Assembly (NCBI GenBank): GCA_947650285.1
Contig: CANTFL010000028.1
Span: forward strand, 62,001 to 126,000
Reading direction: 5' to 3'
From: Hyaloperonospora brassicae
Taxonomy: Eukaryota; Oomycota; Peronosporomycetes; Peronosporales; Peronosporaceae
DNA length: 64,000 nucleotides
The translations under genes were made by a program, and so were the position numbers. The notes under the pieces were generated by a model. That model made no database searches. It was not told the DNA's origin and saw only the letters and a list, made by a program, of their open reading frames with translations. The first letter of the stretch is position 1; every line of letters starts with the position of its first letter. Positions 1 to 10,440 of this stretch are shown here, one piece after another.

Positions 1-1475
1 GCTCGTGTCCATGTTTGACATCGAAACTGCGCTGCAGTCTTACTCGCCTGTTTCCATTCGTGCAAAGAGCACTGTATTCGTTGCAAGACACGGCACAAGG
101 TTCACATCCTGTGTCACCGTGTCGTGTATATTTTTATCAAAGGCGTCCAGGTTTCTCTACTGACGCCCCCGCATGACGAGCCATATGCAGCGCACGAACG
201 GGTACAAGACAACGTGCTCGTCGTGATGGAAACTGGACCAATGACATACATTGTATAGCGCAGCAGCCGTGCCATTTTGCAATACCTGCAAGATCGTTGC
301 CGTACCATGCGAACTGTTGCTCGTTGGACGAGTCCCTGGTACAGTTATTCCCGTATATCTCGTGCTGTTTATCACGCGCCTATGCCGTACGTGCGAGTGA
401 TGCACAAAGTTCTCGATCTCCGTTTTGGCTCCAGCGATCTTTTTCCAAGCTGAGTCTGCACTGTTCCAACACGCGACCAACGAAGTGCTGTCCATCGATA
501 CAACTTCCACGCGATCAACAAAAGATATGCTGATCAGATCTGCTTACAGCTTCAACAGCGACGTTCTGGTTGAAGTTGCGAGTGAGTTCTTCTTTCTGGT
601 TGTTGATGAGGACAATGCTTTTGCCTAACAGCGCTAGACGCGCACACGACTGGCTAAGACGTTGTTAGGTTTTGCACCCAAGATCACTGTATCTGTCATC
701 GTGGTGCTGAACGCGCCCATTGCTAATAACTTCCATGCATGGGATGACAATGATGCGAGGTACGAAGTTGTCGCTAAATTATGGCTGCAAAGCAATGCTT
801 TGATGATAATCCGGACAGTATCCGGGTGCGCAGTGAAGAGACTGCAGCGTGATGGTACAACGAGGGCGAAGATGTGGATCGTTATGGCCTACCACGGACG
901 TCGCGTCAATTGTTAGCAACATGTGCGCGCATAATGGTTCAAAACTTTGTACGGGCCGGAGAAATCATTGCCACTGAGCACATAAGCCACGGCCGAGCAA
1001 TTGGTTGCGAGAAGGACACTCGTGTTTTGCGCTTTTGCATCAGGTAAGTTACAGCATCAGGAATAAATAACTTTCGCGTTGTCGTACCTTTCCATCACTT
1101 CGTGGCTAAAAATAGACAACCTGTCGTAAACGGCTCTTCGTGTTCGATTGGCTAAAGCCCAAGATAGAGCGCTGTCTGCGCCGCAACTCTCGCAGACCGA
1201 AGACCCAGTGATTGGTCGAAAAGCGACAGCCGACCCCTTCCCTCGTGTATGATGTATCACAAACGTACTGTGAAACCCGATTGCTTTGCCCCCCCACTCC
1301 CTGTCCATCATCAATTTCGCCGACCCGCCGGCCCTCAATCCGCAACATATCCCATCGCACAGAAAGGCCCACGCGACTCGTCTCCTCCTCCTCCCCCTCC
1401 TCCTCCGCCATCTCTGTCCTCCTCTCTCTCTCCCTCACGGAACGAGGTCTCTTGGCAGCGACACCCCCCGAGAAC
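1..1475. other. Upstream region, no supported gene
   Basis: I see no convincing gene here. A minus-strand open frame at 157-510 (117 codons) has ordinary protein composition but no family I recognise, and its start is not supported. The last 250 bases or so before the kinase ATG are pyrimidine-rich (CTCCTC and CTCTCT runs around 1380-1435) and probably serve as its promoter or 5' UTR. Confidence 0.5.
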
Positions 1476-4175
1476 ATGGACCCGTCGGAAGTAACGGTCC
1501 TCGTCGTCGAGGACGACGAGTTCACGCGCATGGCGACCATTGACATCCTCAAGTCCTGTCGCTATACGGTCTTTGCCGTGGAAAACGGGCAGCAAGCGCT
1601 GGACGTGCTCGTGGCGAACCACGCTAAGTTCGATTTGGTGCTCTGCGACGTTATGTTGCCGGTCATGACTGGCATCGAGCTCTTGGACGAAATCCAAAAA
1701 CTTAGCGCAACGTTAGGCCACATCCCCATCGTCATGACGTCCAGCAACGAAGAGATGGACGTGGTCACGTCGTGTTTGAGCAAAGGCTCGAAGGATTACC
1801 TGATTAAGCCCATCCAGGTGAACACGGCCAAGACACTCGTGCGGCACGTGTGGCTCAGTCGCCGCTTGGAACGGACGTCGAATCGCAGCATGTGGCAGGA
1901 CATTGAGATCATTCGGACCATTGGAAAAGGCACGCACGGTACGGTTGTGCTCGCGCGGCGGAAACTGGACGGAGCTGTTGTTGCAGTGAAGCGCGTGCGC
2001 ATTTCGCAGATCTCGGAAAACGGACGGAAACAAGCGGACAATGAAGTGATTCTGCTCAAGTCGCTCTACCACGTGAACATTGTGCGCTTTTACGACCACT
2101 TTCTAGCCGACGACGAGCTCAATATCGTCATGGAGTACTCGGACGGCGGCAACTTGCGTCAACTGGTGAAGCTGCGCGCACGGGAGAAAATGGGTCCGTT
2201 CCCCGAGCCAGTGATTATGAGCTGGTTTGCACAATTGGTGCTTGCAGTGGCGTACATTCACGGCAAGAACGTGCTGCATCGCGACTTGAAAGCACAGAAC
2301 GTGTTCCTCACGCACAAGAACGTGGTGAAACTTGGCGATTTTGGCATTTCGAAAGCCTTGGCAGGAGACGATACGGCGAATACGGCATGTGGTACACCTG
2401 AGAGCATGTCGCCGGAAATCTGTCGCGGCGAACCGTACGGCAAGAAGTCGGACATTTGGTCCCTTGGATGCATCTTGTACGAGATGATCATGCTACGACG
2501 TCCGTTCGAGGCGTCTACGCTTCCTGAAATTTTCACGAAAATCTGCAGGGGCGAGTTTCCATCTATCTTTCCGTCGTTCTCGCGCGAACTACGTCTCCTG
2601 GTGCAGCTGATGCTGCAACAAGATGCGTCGAAGCGCCCGTCAATTGAAGACATTTGTCGATTTCCATTCGTGCAAGCGCCTATTCAAGCGTTCCTATCCG
2701 AGCACGTGTCGGAATTCCAGGAGGCGCTAGAACTTGAGGCCAAGTTGCACCAGCCTTCTCTGTACAGCATGGGTGCCGGCAATCCACCCGTGTCGCCCGT
2801 GTCACCTAGCCTGCGTCGCCGCAATCATAACAATGGCAGCGAAACGTCAACAAGCGGTTTTGGCGACTCGGTTCTTGAATCAGGCTCGCCTGTATCCACC
2901 CGTAGCGATGGCTCGGTAAATGCTGGGCTCAACAATGGAAAGCTGCGCACCTCAGCAATTGCCTCGGTTGCTGTCGGCCTTGCGTCTGAGCCTGTCGTTC
3001 ATCCTGGTGCCCGTCCTCAGCAGAAGAGCGATTTGCCGAAGATCTCGGCGGATTCTCCTGGATACGTGGAGGATACGTTTGCTGACAAGCTGCGAGCCCA
3101 GATAACTGTCGGGAACATTCGTGCCGGACTTTTGACTACGTACACGGCCTGTATCGCCGCGGATGAGCTCGTCCGCACCCTGACGCAAAAGTTCGAGAAG
3201 ACTGCTGAGCAGGCCACTGCAATTTTGTCAGAGTATCTGAAGAATCGTGTGCTCAATGCTGTGTTTGCGGAAGATATGTTGTACCCAGACTTGTCGTCGC
3301 CAAACACGTACTTGCGCTTTCAAGTCGATGAGCTGTTTGTCCCGCTCAATATGAAGTACGTGTGTGTCGAAGATGTTCGACAGAGCGCCATGGAAGTATG
3401 TCTACGCGTTTGTGAAGCGATTGCCGAATTGCACGCGCTCAAGTCGTTTCCTCGCGGAATCGCTACTGGATTTAGCTTGTCAACGCACTTGTCCGTGTCA
3501 GGAAACAGAGCTGCCGTGTACTTCGATGCCCCGCTGTGTCAAAAGTATCGTCGCTTCCTGAAGCTTGCGTCGAAGTTGCAGAGAGTGGACGTTGGCAGCC
3601 TTCCCAAGCACGAGCGTCAGCCGTTTTTCATCAACATATACAACGTCATGGTGCTTCACGGCCTCATCGAGTTTGGTGTGCCGCAGAACATCGGCCAGTA
3701 CAAGGCTTTTGAGCGGGACGTGGCATACACGATTGGCGGTCTAGACTTTACGTTGGGCGACATCAAGCACGGCATTTTGCGATGCAACCGCAAGCCGCCG
3801 TCAAACTACTGGGAACGACAGCTGCAAGCCCAGGACCCGAAGCTGCAGTACCGACTGCACATTCGCGATCCTCGCTCGCTGTTGGTGCTGATCGACTGCG
3901 CCGAACCTCTGCCTAACGCCGAGGATGTCCCGATCCTAAAACCTGGGCGTACGGACACGGACCTGGAGGAACAAGCGGAAAGGTTTTGTAAGCGCTTGGT
4001 CGAAATCAATCAGGCCACCGGGGAAATCGTGCTGCCGCGTGTGCTTCGTATCTTTCGTGATGATTTTGGGTCTTCCGAAGCTGAAATGGTGTCGTGGCTG
4101 GAGCAGTACATGGATAACGCGCCAGCTAACCTCGTGAACTATCGCGTAAGGTATCAGACTGGCATTTCGTCGTGA
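1476..4175 (+). CDS. Receiver-domain / NEK-like protein kinase / DEP / DUF547 fusion protein
   Basis: A single-exon 899-residue protein. The ATG at 1476 was chosen because the receiver domain begins within a few residues; the frame is open 88 codons further upstream, but that stretch is pyrimidine-rich and low in complexity. Residues 6-125 form a bacterial-type response-regulator receiver with the acidic pair D13/D14, the phospho-acceptor D58 (LCDVMLP), T88 and K111 (LIKP), so it looks phosphorylation-competent. Residues 143-400 are a complete Ser/Thr kinase of the NEK type: GKGTHG loop, VAVK lysine K172, HRDLKAQN at 268-275, DFG at 288-290, then a GTPESMSPE segment. A DEP-like domain follows at about 530-610 and a DUF547 domain at about 690-820. 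The known families imply aspartate phosphorylation gating or localising a NEK kinase; that link is inference. The domain order seems characteristic of oomycetes. Confidence 0.9.
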   Translation: MDPSEVTVLVVEDDEFTRMATIDILKSCRYTVFAVENGQQALDVLVANHAKFDLVLCDVMLPVMTGIELLDEIQKLSATLGHIPIVMTSSNEEMDVVTSCLSKGSKDYLIKPIQVNTAKTLVRHVWLSRRLERTSNRSMWQDIEIIRTIGKGTHGTVVLARRKLDGAVVAVKRVRISQISENGRKQADNEVILLKSLYHVNIVRFYDHFLADDELNIVMEYSDGGNLRQLVKLRAREKMGPFPEPVIMSWFAQLVLAVAYIHGKNVLHRDLKAQNVFLTHKNVVKLGDFGISKALAGDDTANTACGTPESMSPEICRGEPYGKKSDIWSLGCILYEMIMLRRPFEASTLPEIFTKICRGEFPSIFPSFSRELRLLVQLMLQQDASKRPSIEDICRFPFVQAPIQAFLSEHVSEFQEALELEAKLHQPSLYSMGAGNPPVSPVSPSLRRRNHNNGSETSTSGFGDSVLESGSPVSTRSDGSVNAGLNNGKLRTSAIASVAVGLASEPVVHPGARPQQKSDLPKISADSPGYVEDTFADKLRAQITVGNIRAGLLTTYTACIAADELVRTLTQKFEKTAEQATAILSEYLKNRVLNAVFAEDMLYPDLSSPNTYLRFQVDELFVPLNMKYVCVEDVRQSAMEVCLRVCEAIAELHALKSFPRGIATGFSLSTHLSVSGNRAAVYFDAPLCQKYRRFLKLASKLQRVDVGSLPKHERQPFFINIYNVMVLHGLIEFGVPQNIGQYKAFERDVAYTIGGLDFTLGDIKHGILRCNRKPPSNYWERQLQAQDPKLQYRLHIRDPRSLLVLIDCAEPLPNAEDVPILKPGRTDTDLEEQAERFCKRLVEINQATGEIVLPRVLRIFRDDFGSSEAEMVSWLEQYMDNAPANLVNYRVRYQTGISS

Positions 4176-4800
4176 TGGGATGGGTGATATGTGCGCGGTG
4201 ATGGTGAAATGAGCAGGAGGGTGAGCAGTTAGCTCACGCTTTTGTTCGGACGCGCAGAAGTCTTAGCGGTCATGCGGATCACGTGTGGTGAGCAATGTCA
4301 AGTCGTCGTGATCATCGGCTTGCGAGGTGCTTGTTGGGAATCCAGCCAAGTCCCTGGCGCGTTTCCAGTGAGGTCGCGATCGTTTGAATAGGTGAGAGTG
4401 ACGTCCGGTGTGCAAGCTGCAATATGCATTTTACATAAGAACAAGCGCCAAATCGTTTCCATAGTGTGCACGGAGTATCTGCTCAAGGCATTTGGTGAAC
4501 GTTTATTTCGCGTTTTCATCGGTTAACTCCGCCCGTACTGGACCGCCAACAGGAGCGAGAACGGAACGAATGAGACGACGGACAAACATATCCAGAGCGG
4601 GCACGTTGATGACTTGGCACGATCCATAAAGCAGAGAGCGGTACGGGGCGGCGGCGGCGATATGGCTAATCGGGTTGGTTCGAATGGGGCTAAACTGACT
4701 GATGGTATGTAAGCAGCAAACATTGAGACGAGGCGGTCGTAGCAACGGGGTTTGTTGAACGCGACGAAACATGGCGAGAGCTCAGGGGTCTCGTGCGCTT
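4176..4800. other. Convergent intergenic region
   Basis: This is the shared 3' side of the kinase gene (+) and the GTPase gene (-). It must contain both 3' UTRs. I see no additional gene. Confidence 0.5.
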
Positions 4801-5859
4801 CTATAGGATGGTGCACTTCACCCCAGACTTCTTTTGTGGCTTCTGGGTGGGTTGAGGTCGCTCCACGCGCGCCGGACGCTCAGCTTTCCTGATCTCGCGC
4901 ACCACTTGGTAGAAGCACTCTTCGTTCAATATCTACCGAGACGGCAGAAAAAACGACATCAGCTCTTGCGCCCACGCTATCCAAAACAAGTCGGACGTAC
5001 TCTCTCCTTGGCGCTCGTCTCCATGAACGCACAACCCCACCGGCGCGCAAGTGATCTGCCCTCATCGACCACCACCTGGCGCTGAATCCCCAGGTCGCAC
5101 TTGTTGCCCACGAGCACGATCGGTACATTGTCCACGTCCTTCGCGCGCAGGATCTTGTCCTTGAACGCAACAATGTCGTCGAACGAGCTGCGGCTCGTCA
5201 CGCTGTAGACCAGCAGAAAACCTTTGCCTTCGCGCATCCACTACAGCACAACAACAGCAAACCAGGTCATTAGCAACCTCCTGTGTGCAGCGTGAGCCTA
5301 TGCACCCCCCACGTCTCGCGGCAGCGGCGTACCTGGTCTTGCATGGACGTGTACTCTTCCTGGCCGGCTGTATCCAGGATATCCAGCAGCGCAGGGCTGC
5401 TGTCGATTGTCGTCTGCTTCCGGTAACTGTCCTCTGCGTCCAGGGCATCGACATGGAAAGAAGCAGCAACGACAAGGGGCGGGCTCAAGTGAGGATACAA
5501 CGCGCGCTCCATCACGACCGAACACACTGCAGGCCGCACCGATAGTGGGATCATAATCCTCGAGGAAATTGTCCGTCACGAGGCGGATCGTCAGTGCCGA
5601 TTTCCCCACACCTCCGCTGCCCAGCACCACCTACACAGATCCAGTTCCAAGTACCCAAACCAACAACACGGCATCCACAGCGACACCACAACATGGAAAC
5701 AATCAGCAGCATCGGTGAGTGTAAAAAAAACACACACACACAATAAGATCGAATCGAACCGCGCGGGCCCAGCGACCGCAGCGGGTGGATCGCTGGGGCG
5801 GCGCTACGAACGCGCAACGGCCCACGTCGTACCAGTTTGTACTCCTTATTGTCACTCAT
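4801..5859 (-). CDS. Ras-subfamily small GTPase, five exons
   Basis: Five exons join without any break into a 196-residue GTPase: 5833-5859, 5540-5630, 5333-5433, 5001-5240 and 4801-4932. The introns (202, 106, 92 and 68 nt) all obey GT-AG, mostly with GTACG-type donors. The P-loop is GSGGVGKS. The switch I effector segment YDPTIEDSYRKQ, split by the second intron, matches classical Ras, as does DTAGQEEY in switch II. NKCD and SAK complete the guanine-binding motifs. The protein ends in a basic stretch and the CAAX box CTIL; terminal Leu predicts geranylgeranylation by GGTase I and membrane attachment. The gene is divergent from the RING gene, with the start codons 383 bp apart. Ras-type regulation of growth signalling is the family role; the particular pathway here is unknown. 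Exon joins are predictions, but every one restores a conserved motif. Confidence 0.92.
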
Positions 5860-5939
5860 GGGGCTCCCACCACGTCAGAAAGAAGAGAGCGGCAGGCGGC
5901 GGGCGACCACAGTGATGACACGTTCTTCTCTCGCCCTCT

Positions 5940-5944
<5 letters not shown>

Positions 5945-6006
<62 letters not shown>
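5945..6006. repeat. (CT)31 microsatellite in a divergent promoter
   Basis: About 31 uninterrupted CT units (GA on the other strand) lie between the start codons of the GTPase (-) and RING (+) genes. Flanking sequence (5920-5944) is also CT-rich. This is a candidate bidirectional promoter element and a likely length polymorphism. Confidence 0.97.
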
Positions 6007-6011
<5 letters not shown>

Positions 6012-6242
6012 AGTCTGACGTCTCTGTCTTTGTGTGGGCTGTTCTCTGACTGGGCCGCTGGGGGCAGAGAAAAGCCGACAAGTGGGTGCGGACGGGCCGA
6101 CAACAGGGGGAACGGCGGCAGCGGACGGCATTTCGACCAATCGCAAGCGGCCACAATCCCGCGACCTCCATTTCGTTCGTGCAACCTCCACGACTTCATG
6201 CGATCGCCATGGCACAGGACCGCTGCTGACCCGACCACGACA

Positions 6243-7129
6243 ATGCACGGGGCGCGCGCGTGGCGGCTCCTGGCGACGGGTCTGCTCAGTGCCGTTGTCG
6301 GTGCGACGGTCGCGTACTGTCCACAGCTGCTCGTGCCTCTCGCTCTATCGGGTACGTGACTGCTCGAGTCTCTTTGTGTGTGTGTGTGTCCTATGTACTG
6401 TGTGCTGTAGCCATTGCTCTGCTGTACGAACGTTACTGTCTCGCTGTCCCTCGATCTCTTTTCTGTCCTGCAGTCGGTCTGCCTCTGGTCATGTACGGCA
6501 TCATTTCGCTGCTGGAGATGATGATCGTGAGCACGAAGCGCAGCTGGAGGCAGCAAAGACAGCGACACGCGCCGCGCCGTGTCTTGGAAATGAGCCGCGC
6601 CTTGTACGAGCAGCTGGATGGCGACATGCTCGAGCTGCTGATGAGCAACCGAGACTTTGGCAGCGACGACTACGAGCACCTGATGAGGCTCGAAGCGCTC
6701 AATGGACGTCCGATACTCGGTGCCACGTTGCAGCAGATTCAGCAGCTGCCCGTTGTCACTGTGACGTACGTTCCGAGCGCTCTCTTGCGTGTGCTGTGTA
6801 TCCCTTCGTCTCTCGACGTTGCAAGCTCTTGGCTGGCAAGTGAGCTGCTGGAGAACGTGCTGACATGTGCTGCACGTTTGTGCCTATGTTTGGTATCTGT
6901 TGTTTGTGTTCATGTACTGCTGACTACGAACGACAGAGAGAGCATGGTGCAAGCACCCGCGAACGCCAGTTGCACAGTGTGCCTCAGTGCTTTCCACGTC
7001 AACAGCCACGTGCGGATCCTGCCGTGTTTCCACCGCTTCCATCTCGAATGCATTGACCCGTGGCTCGCTGAGAAACCACAATGTCCGCTGTGCAAGTTCT
7101 CGGCCCTTGTCGCATCGGTGAGTAGGTAA
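6243..7129 (+). CDS. Membrane-anchored RING-H2 protein (probable E3 ubiquitin ligase), three exons
   Basis: Exons 6243-6351, 6474-6765 and 6937-7129 give a 197-residue protein. Exon 1 encodes a hydrophobic segment (about residues 9-35) and exon 2 begins with another (about 38-56), so two N-terminal membrane helices are likely. A basic, then acidic/helical linker follows. The C-terminal RING-H2 is complete: CTVC, then CFHRFHLEC, then CPLC near the end. Known RING-H2 proteins of this layout are membrane E3 ligases; the substrate is unknown. Both introns have GTACGT donors. Intron 2 (171 nt) is a multiple of three, has no stop and encodes a hydrophobic stretch, so retention would give a longer in-frame form. 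The terminal codons include a GTGAGT, so a further 3' exon cannot be excluded, but the simple TAA end completes the RING. Confidence 0.82.
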
Positions 7130-7341
7130 GTAGATAGGCACAAGGCGCTCGCTTCCTGCTCTGGTCGTCTCGACTTGTCACGTGTAACAAAAACGTACCC
7201 CCTTTTCCATCATCGACCCCGCGCAGGCGAGTTCCACTCGCGTCACCTTCGGCCCACCGCCGCCGCGCCACACCACCGCCACCCCACATCGGCGCGCACC
7301 CCATCGGCCACTCTGGAATTCCCCCTCGCTCGGCGTCATTA

Positions 7342-9792
7342 ATGACGACGCAGTCGGCGCCCGCCAACTGGCGGAACGTCCCGCCGCCGGTCCCCCGCGC
7401 GACGCCCAGCGACTTGACGTCGCGCTCGAGCGCCAGCGCGTCCAGACGGTCCAAGTCGCAGCCCAAGCGAGCGCACCCGACGCCGCAATCGACGCCGCCG
7501 CCCGTTTCAAAAGCCTCTGCTGCCCCTCAGTCCGCTTACGCTCGCGGCGTCGCGCGGGCGCGCACGTTCACGGCCACTGCAACAGCTGCACAGCTCGAGA
7601 CGCGTCTCCAGCAGCTGCTCCAGCGGCGCCAGTTCCACGACGCGGCGTTCCTCATCGCGGCCAGTGCGCACCTGCGCGCGCGGTTCGAGACCGCTGACGT
7701 TGCGCGACTGATGCTGGACAGCGCCTCGAGTGCCGTTGCGCTGGAACAAGCGGCGCAGCTCGTGCGCGACCTGAAGCTGCAGCAGAACGAGGCGCTCGTG
7801 ACGCTGTTGATCAATGAACTGGTGCGCGCGCAGCAGTTTAGCGCTGCGGTGCGCCTTGCGGGCGAGATGGTGCCGCAGTTTGAGCAGCTGCAGGCGATGC
7901 AGGAGCAGACGAGCGCTGGTGCTGGTGCAGCTGCTGGTGCGGCCTCGGTGGAGCAGCCGCGCTGGACGCCAGTGGCGTTGATTCAAGCCATGGTGCGTGC
8001 TCGAAAGTACCGAGCCGCGCTGAAGTACGCCAAGCAGTTTGGCCTGCTGGAGCTGTTTCCAGCGCCTCAGTTGGTGGCGGGGATGCTGGACATGAGGTGC
8101 TGGGATGAGGCCATCTCGAGCATCATTGAGATGCAGCTGGTCACGGAGTTTCCCATGGCGCCACTTGCTGTCGAGATGTTGCAGCATCGACAGTGGTCGC
8201 TGGCGGTCAAGTGCGTGAACCGCTTGTCGGACGCAACTGCTGCGACGAAGGCTGAGTTTTATGAAGCACTGGTGCGTGCGGCAGCGCAGGTGGGAGACTT
8301 TGTGACGTCCCTGCGGTACTTGCGCGAGCTGAAGCTTGACGAGGGAACTACAGACGCGACGAGACAGTTGCTGCAGTTCTTGGTGGACACAATGCTCGCA
8401 CATGGCGAGTTTTACAAGGCGATCAAGTACGCGATCAAGTTTAAGCTGGCCAAGAATCCGCTCGAGGATGCTGCAGCTGCGCTTGCTGCTGCGAATGGTG
8501 AGGAGCCAGTGTTGAACGACCAAGACCACACTGAGTATTTGCCGCAGTATGATGTGGAAGCGCTCATTCGTAGAGCCATTGAAGGTGGACAGTTTCACGT
8601 GGCAACGACGTTTATCAAGAGATTGCGTCTTCGCGAGGCATTTGCTGACGAACTCGTGCTGATTGACAAGGCACAGCAGACTCGGCTACTGGAGTTCCGA
8701 CAATACGCAGAATTGCGGCTTGCGCAATATCATGACACCGCAGTGCAGCAGAACCTCCAAGCTTTGCTGGGCGGTCAAGCGGAGGATGAGATGGTTGAAC
8801 TCGAGCCAGTTGAAAAGGAAGTTGTCCTCTTCGAGACAGAGGAAGTCTTTTTGCGCAAGGACAAAGCGCAAGTCGAAGCAGAGAATGAGGACGAGAGTGG
8901 CTTGAACGAGAAGGGGCGTCAGGCACATATCAATACAGTTGGCGAAAACGAGCAGCAGGAGTTTGACGCGCATGCGGAGACTGTGAGTCAATCACGCTTC
9001 GGTTTTGCCCGGGAGACGCTGCCTACGCCGCCAGCAGTTCCGAGTACTTCTGTCCGTGTAGACGACGAGAAAATCCAGCTGTGCAGTAAACCGCCACCAC
9101 CTTCCAGATCGGCGCCTCCTCCGGGCTTGTTTGATGTTTCCGAGAGCAACGATGCGGTCGATCACGAACGCGACGACACTGGTAGCTTCAACTTTGCCGA
9201 GTTTGCCAAGTCTGTGCAAGCAAGCTGCCCACCACTCCCGCCTGACGCCGCCCCACTGCCACCGTCTTTTCATCGATTACCAGCTCCGCAGGAGCAGCAG
9301 CACCGACAGCACCCGCATGCAGATCAGCAAAAGCACGGCCAAGCGATCTTTGGACAGCATATGCTTTGTATGCCAAACGCCCAGTCCATGAACGGGCCAC
9401 CGGGATATCCCATGCCGCCAACGATGCCGCCGCTGGACCCTACGTATTTTCCACGAGGACAAGTGGCACCAGGTGCGATGCAGTCACGTGGGTACGCACA
9501 ACCCCCACCTCCCCCGCTGCCGCCGTCGGGCAGCGGAGGTGGCGCTTTTGACGTTGCTGCGCTCGCGATGCAGTTTCACAACAAGGGCAGCAGCCATGGG
9601 TCGCCTGGTTTCCGCGGCTTTGGCGGTCCATCTCCTCCACCCGTGGCTCCAGCAGGCATTTTACCCATGGGCCAACCGCAGCAGTTTCCCGCCGGCATGC
9701 CTCCTCTTCCTTTCAGTCTCCCCCAGCCGCAATCGACTTTCAAGCCCAGCATGTCGTATGTTTCAGTCACAACGACTCGGCAAAAGAAGTAG
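7342..9792 (+). CDS. 816-residue helical-repeat protein with acidic middle and proline-rich tail
   Basis: One exon. Residues 1-70 are Ser/Thr/Pro-rich and low in complexity. From about 75 to 470 the protein is almost entirely amphipathic helices with a repeating style (for example FHDAAFLIAA, RKYRAALKYA, GEFYKAIKYA, GQFHVATTFI), each placing an aromatic and Ala-rich pair about every 35-45 residues, which suggests a TPR/PPR-like solenoid. About 500-560 is strongly acidic, and about 640-810 is Pro/Gly/Gln/Met-rich with runs such as PPPPPLPPSG. I do not recognise the family. A resemblance of the solenoid to N-terminal parts of Mut7/EXD3-type proteins is only an impression, and no exonuclease domain is present. 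A scaffold or RNA-associated role would be guesswork. It begins 212 bp after the RING gene on the same strand. Confidence 0.75.
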   Translation: MTTQSAPANWRNVPPPVPRATPSDLTSRSSASASRRSKSQPKRAHPTPQSTPPPVSKASAAPQSAYARGVARARTFTATATAAQLETRLQQLLQRRQFHDAAFLIAASAHLRARFETADVARLMLDSASSAVALEQAAQLVRDLKLQQNEALVTLLINELVRAQQFSAAVRLAGEMVPQFEQLQAMQEQTSAGAGAAAGAASVEQPRWTPVALIQAMVRARKYRAALKYAKQFGLLELFPAPQLVAGMLDMRCWDEAISSIIEMQLVTEFPMAPLAVEMLQHRQWSLAVKCVNRLSDATAATKAEFYEALVRAAAQVGDFVTSLRYLRELKLDEGTTDATRQLLQFLVDTMLAHGEFYKAIKYAIKFKLAKNPLEDAAAALAAANGEEPVLNDQDHTEYLPQYDVEALIRRAIEGGQFHVATTFIKRLRLREAFADELVLIDKAQQTRLLEFRQYAELRLAQYHDTAVQQNLQALLGGQAEDEMVELEPVEKEVVLFETEEVFLRKDKAQVEAENEDESGLNEKGRQAHINTVGENEQQEFDAHAETVSQSRFGFARETLPTPPAVPSTSVRVDDEKIQLCSKPPPPSRSAPPPGLFDVSESNDAVDHERDDTGSFNFAEFAKSVQASCPPLPPDAAPLPPSFHRLPAPQEQQHRQHPHADQQKHGQAIFGQHMLCMPNAQSMNGPPGYPMPPTMPPLDPTYFPRGQVAPGAMQSRGYAQPPPPPLPPSGSGGGAFDVAALAMQFHNKGSSHGSPGFRGFGGPSPPPVAPAGILPMGQPQQFPAGMPPLPFSLPQPQSTFKPSMSYVSVTTTRQKK

Positions 9793-10435
9793 CCCCCTAC
9801 GTGCTCTTCACATCTGCCGCCGCCTTCAGCTCGTCTAGTTGTCGCTCAATGACCATTTATTTGCATGTGCTGCATGTTGCGGATATGGCAACTTTTGCTA
9901 TGTTCCGAGTGAAAACAACTGCCAGAAACAAAGAAATATACCATATCTACGAGCTCCTCCTCCATGCCCTCATACCGACTTCCTCGCGCTCACAAAAATG
10001 TGGTCGTGTGGTGACTGGATGGCACATCTTCTTCACGCTCTCGCAGCCGGTATCAGACAGAACATTGTGCTAACCATCATCGCAACAGCGAAAAAAGATG
10101 TAAAGACTCGAAACGTCAGGATGGTGGGTAGTGCACCGAAAGCTCGACATCTACACGCAACTGGCTGCACACACTCCACCGTCAACTGATCCAAGCAAAC
10201 TTCAGTCCACTCGTCGGCTCTGCAAAAAAAAACTTGATGCTTCAGCTTGATGTCATCTTACTTTGATCTTCTTGTGCTTTCTTCTGTTCCAGTATCGACT
10301 GCTGATCATCATCGTCCTAAAGATCACTCGGCAAGAGCTTCAAAAGATCACGTTGATCGACAACAGCAGGAAGAAGCTCACAAATAGAGCCACCGCTTGT
10401 CTGTCGTTTAATTATCGCGCACTTTGCATCGTGCC
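9793..10435. other. Intergenic, no gene seen
   Basis: This stretch runs from the 3' side of the helical-repeat gene to the first retroelement LTR. It contains only short unrelated frames; nothing is recognisable. Confidence 0.5.
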
Positions 10436-10440
10436 GTTGG

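Noticed and set aside
1212..1475. N-terminal extension of the kinase from an upstream in-frame ATG
   Set aside because: The 88 extra residues are encoded by pyrimidine-rich low-complexity sequence and would precede an otherwise standard receiver N terminus; more likely 5' UTR.
5852..6679. 275-codon minus-strand frame with Arg-Glu repeats
   Set aside because: It reads through the (GA)n microsatellite and overlaps the RING exons; Glu/Arg runs are a repeat artefact.
7130..7341. Splice from the RING gene (GTGAGT near 7118) into 7228 and onward
   Set aside because: The resulting frame would overlap the start of the helical-repeat gene out of frame and yields only Arg/Ala-rich sequence; the RING is already complete before it.
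7507..8598. 363-codon minus-strand frame inside the helical-repeat gene
   Set aside because: Shadow of a G+C-rich gene: Leu/Gln/His/Arg-rich and opposite to a well-structured helical protein. Unlike the antisense ORFs of A and D it does not extend into non-coding DNA and has no counterpart elsewhere.
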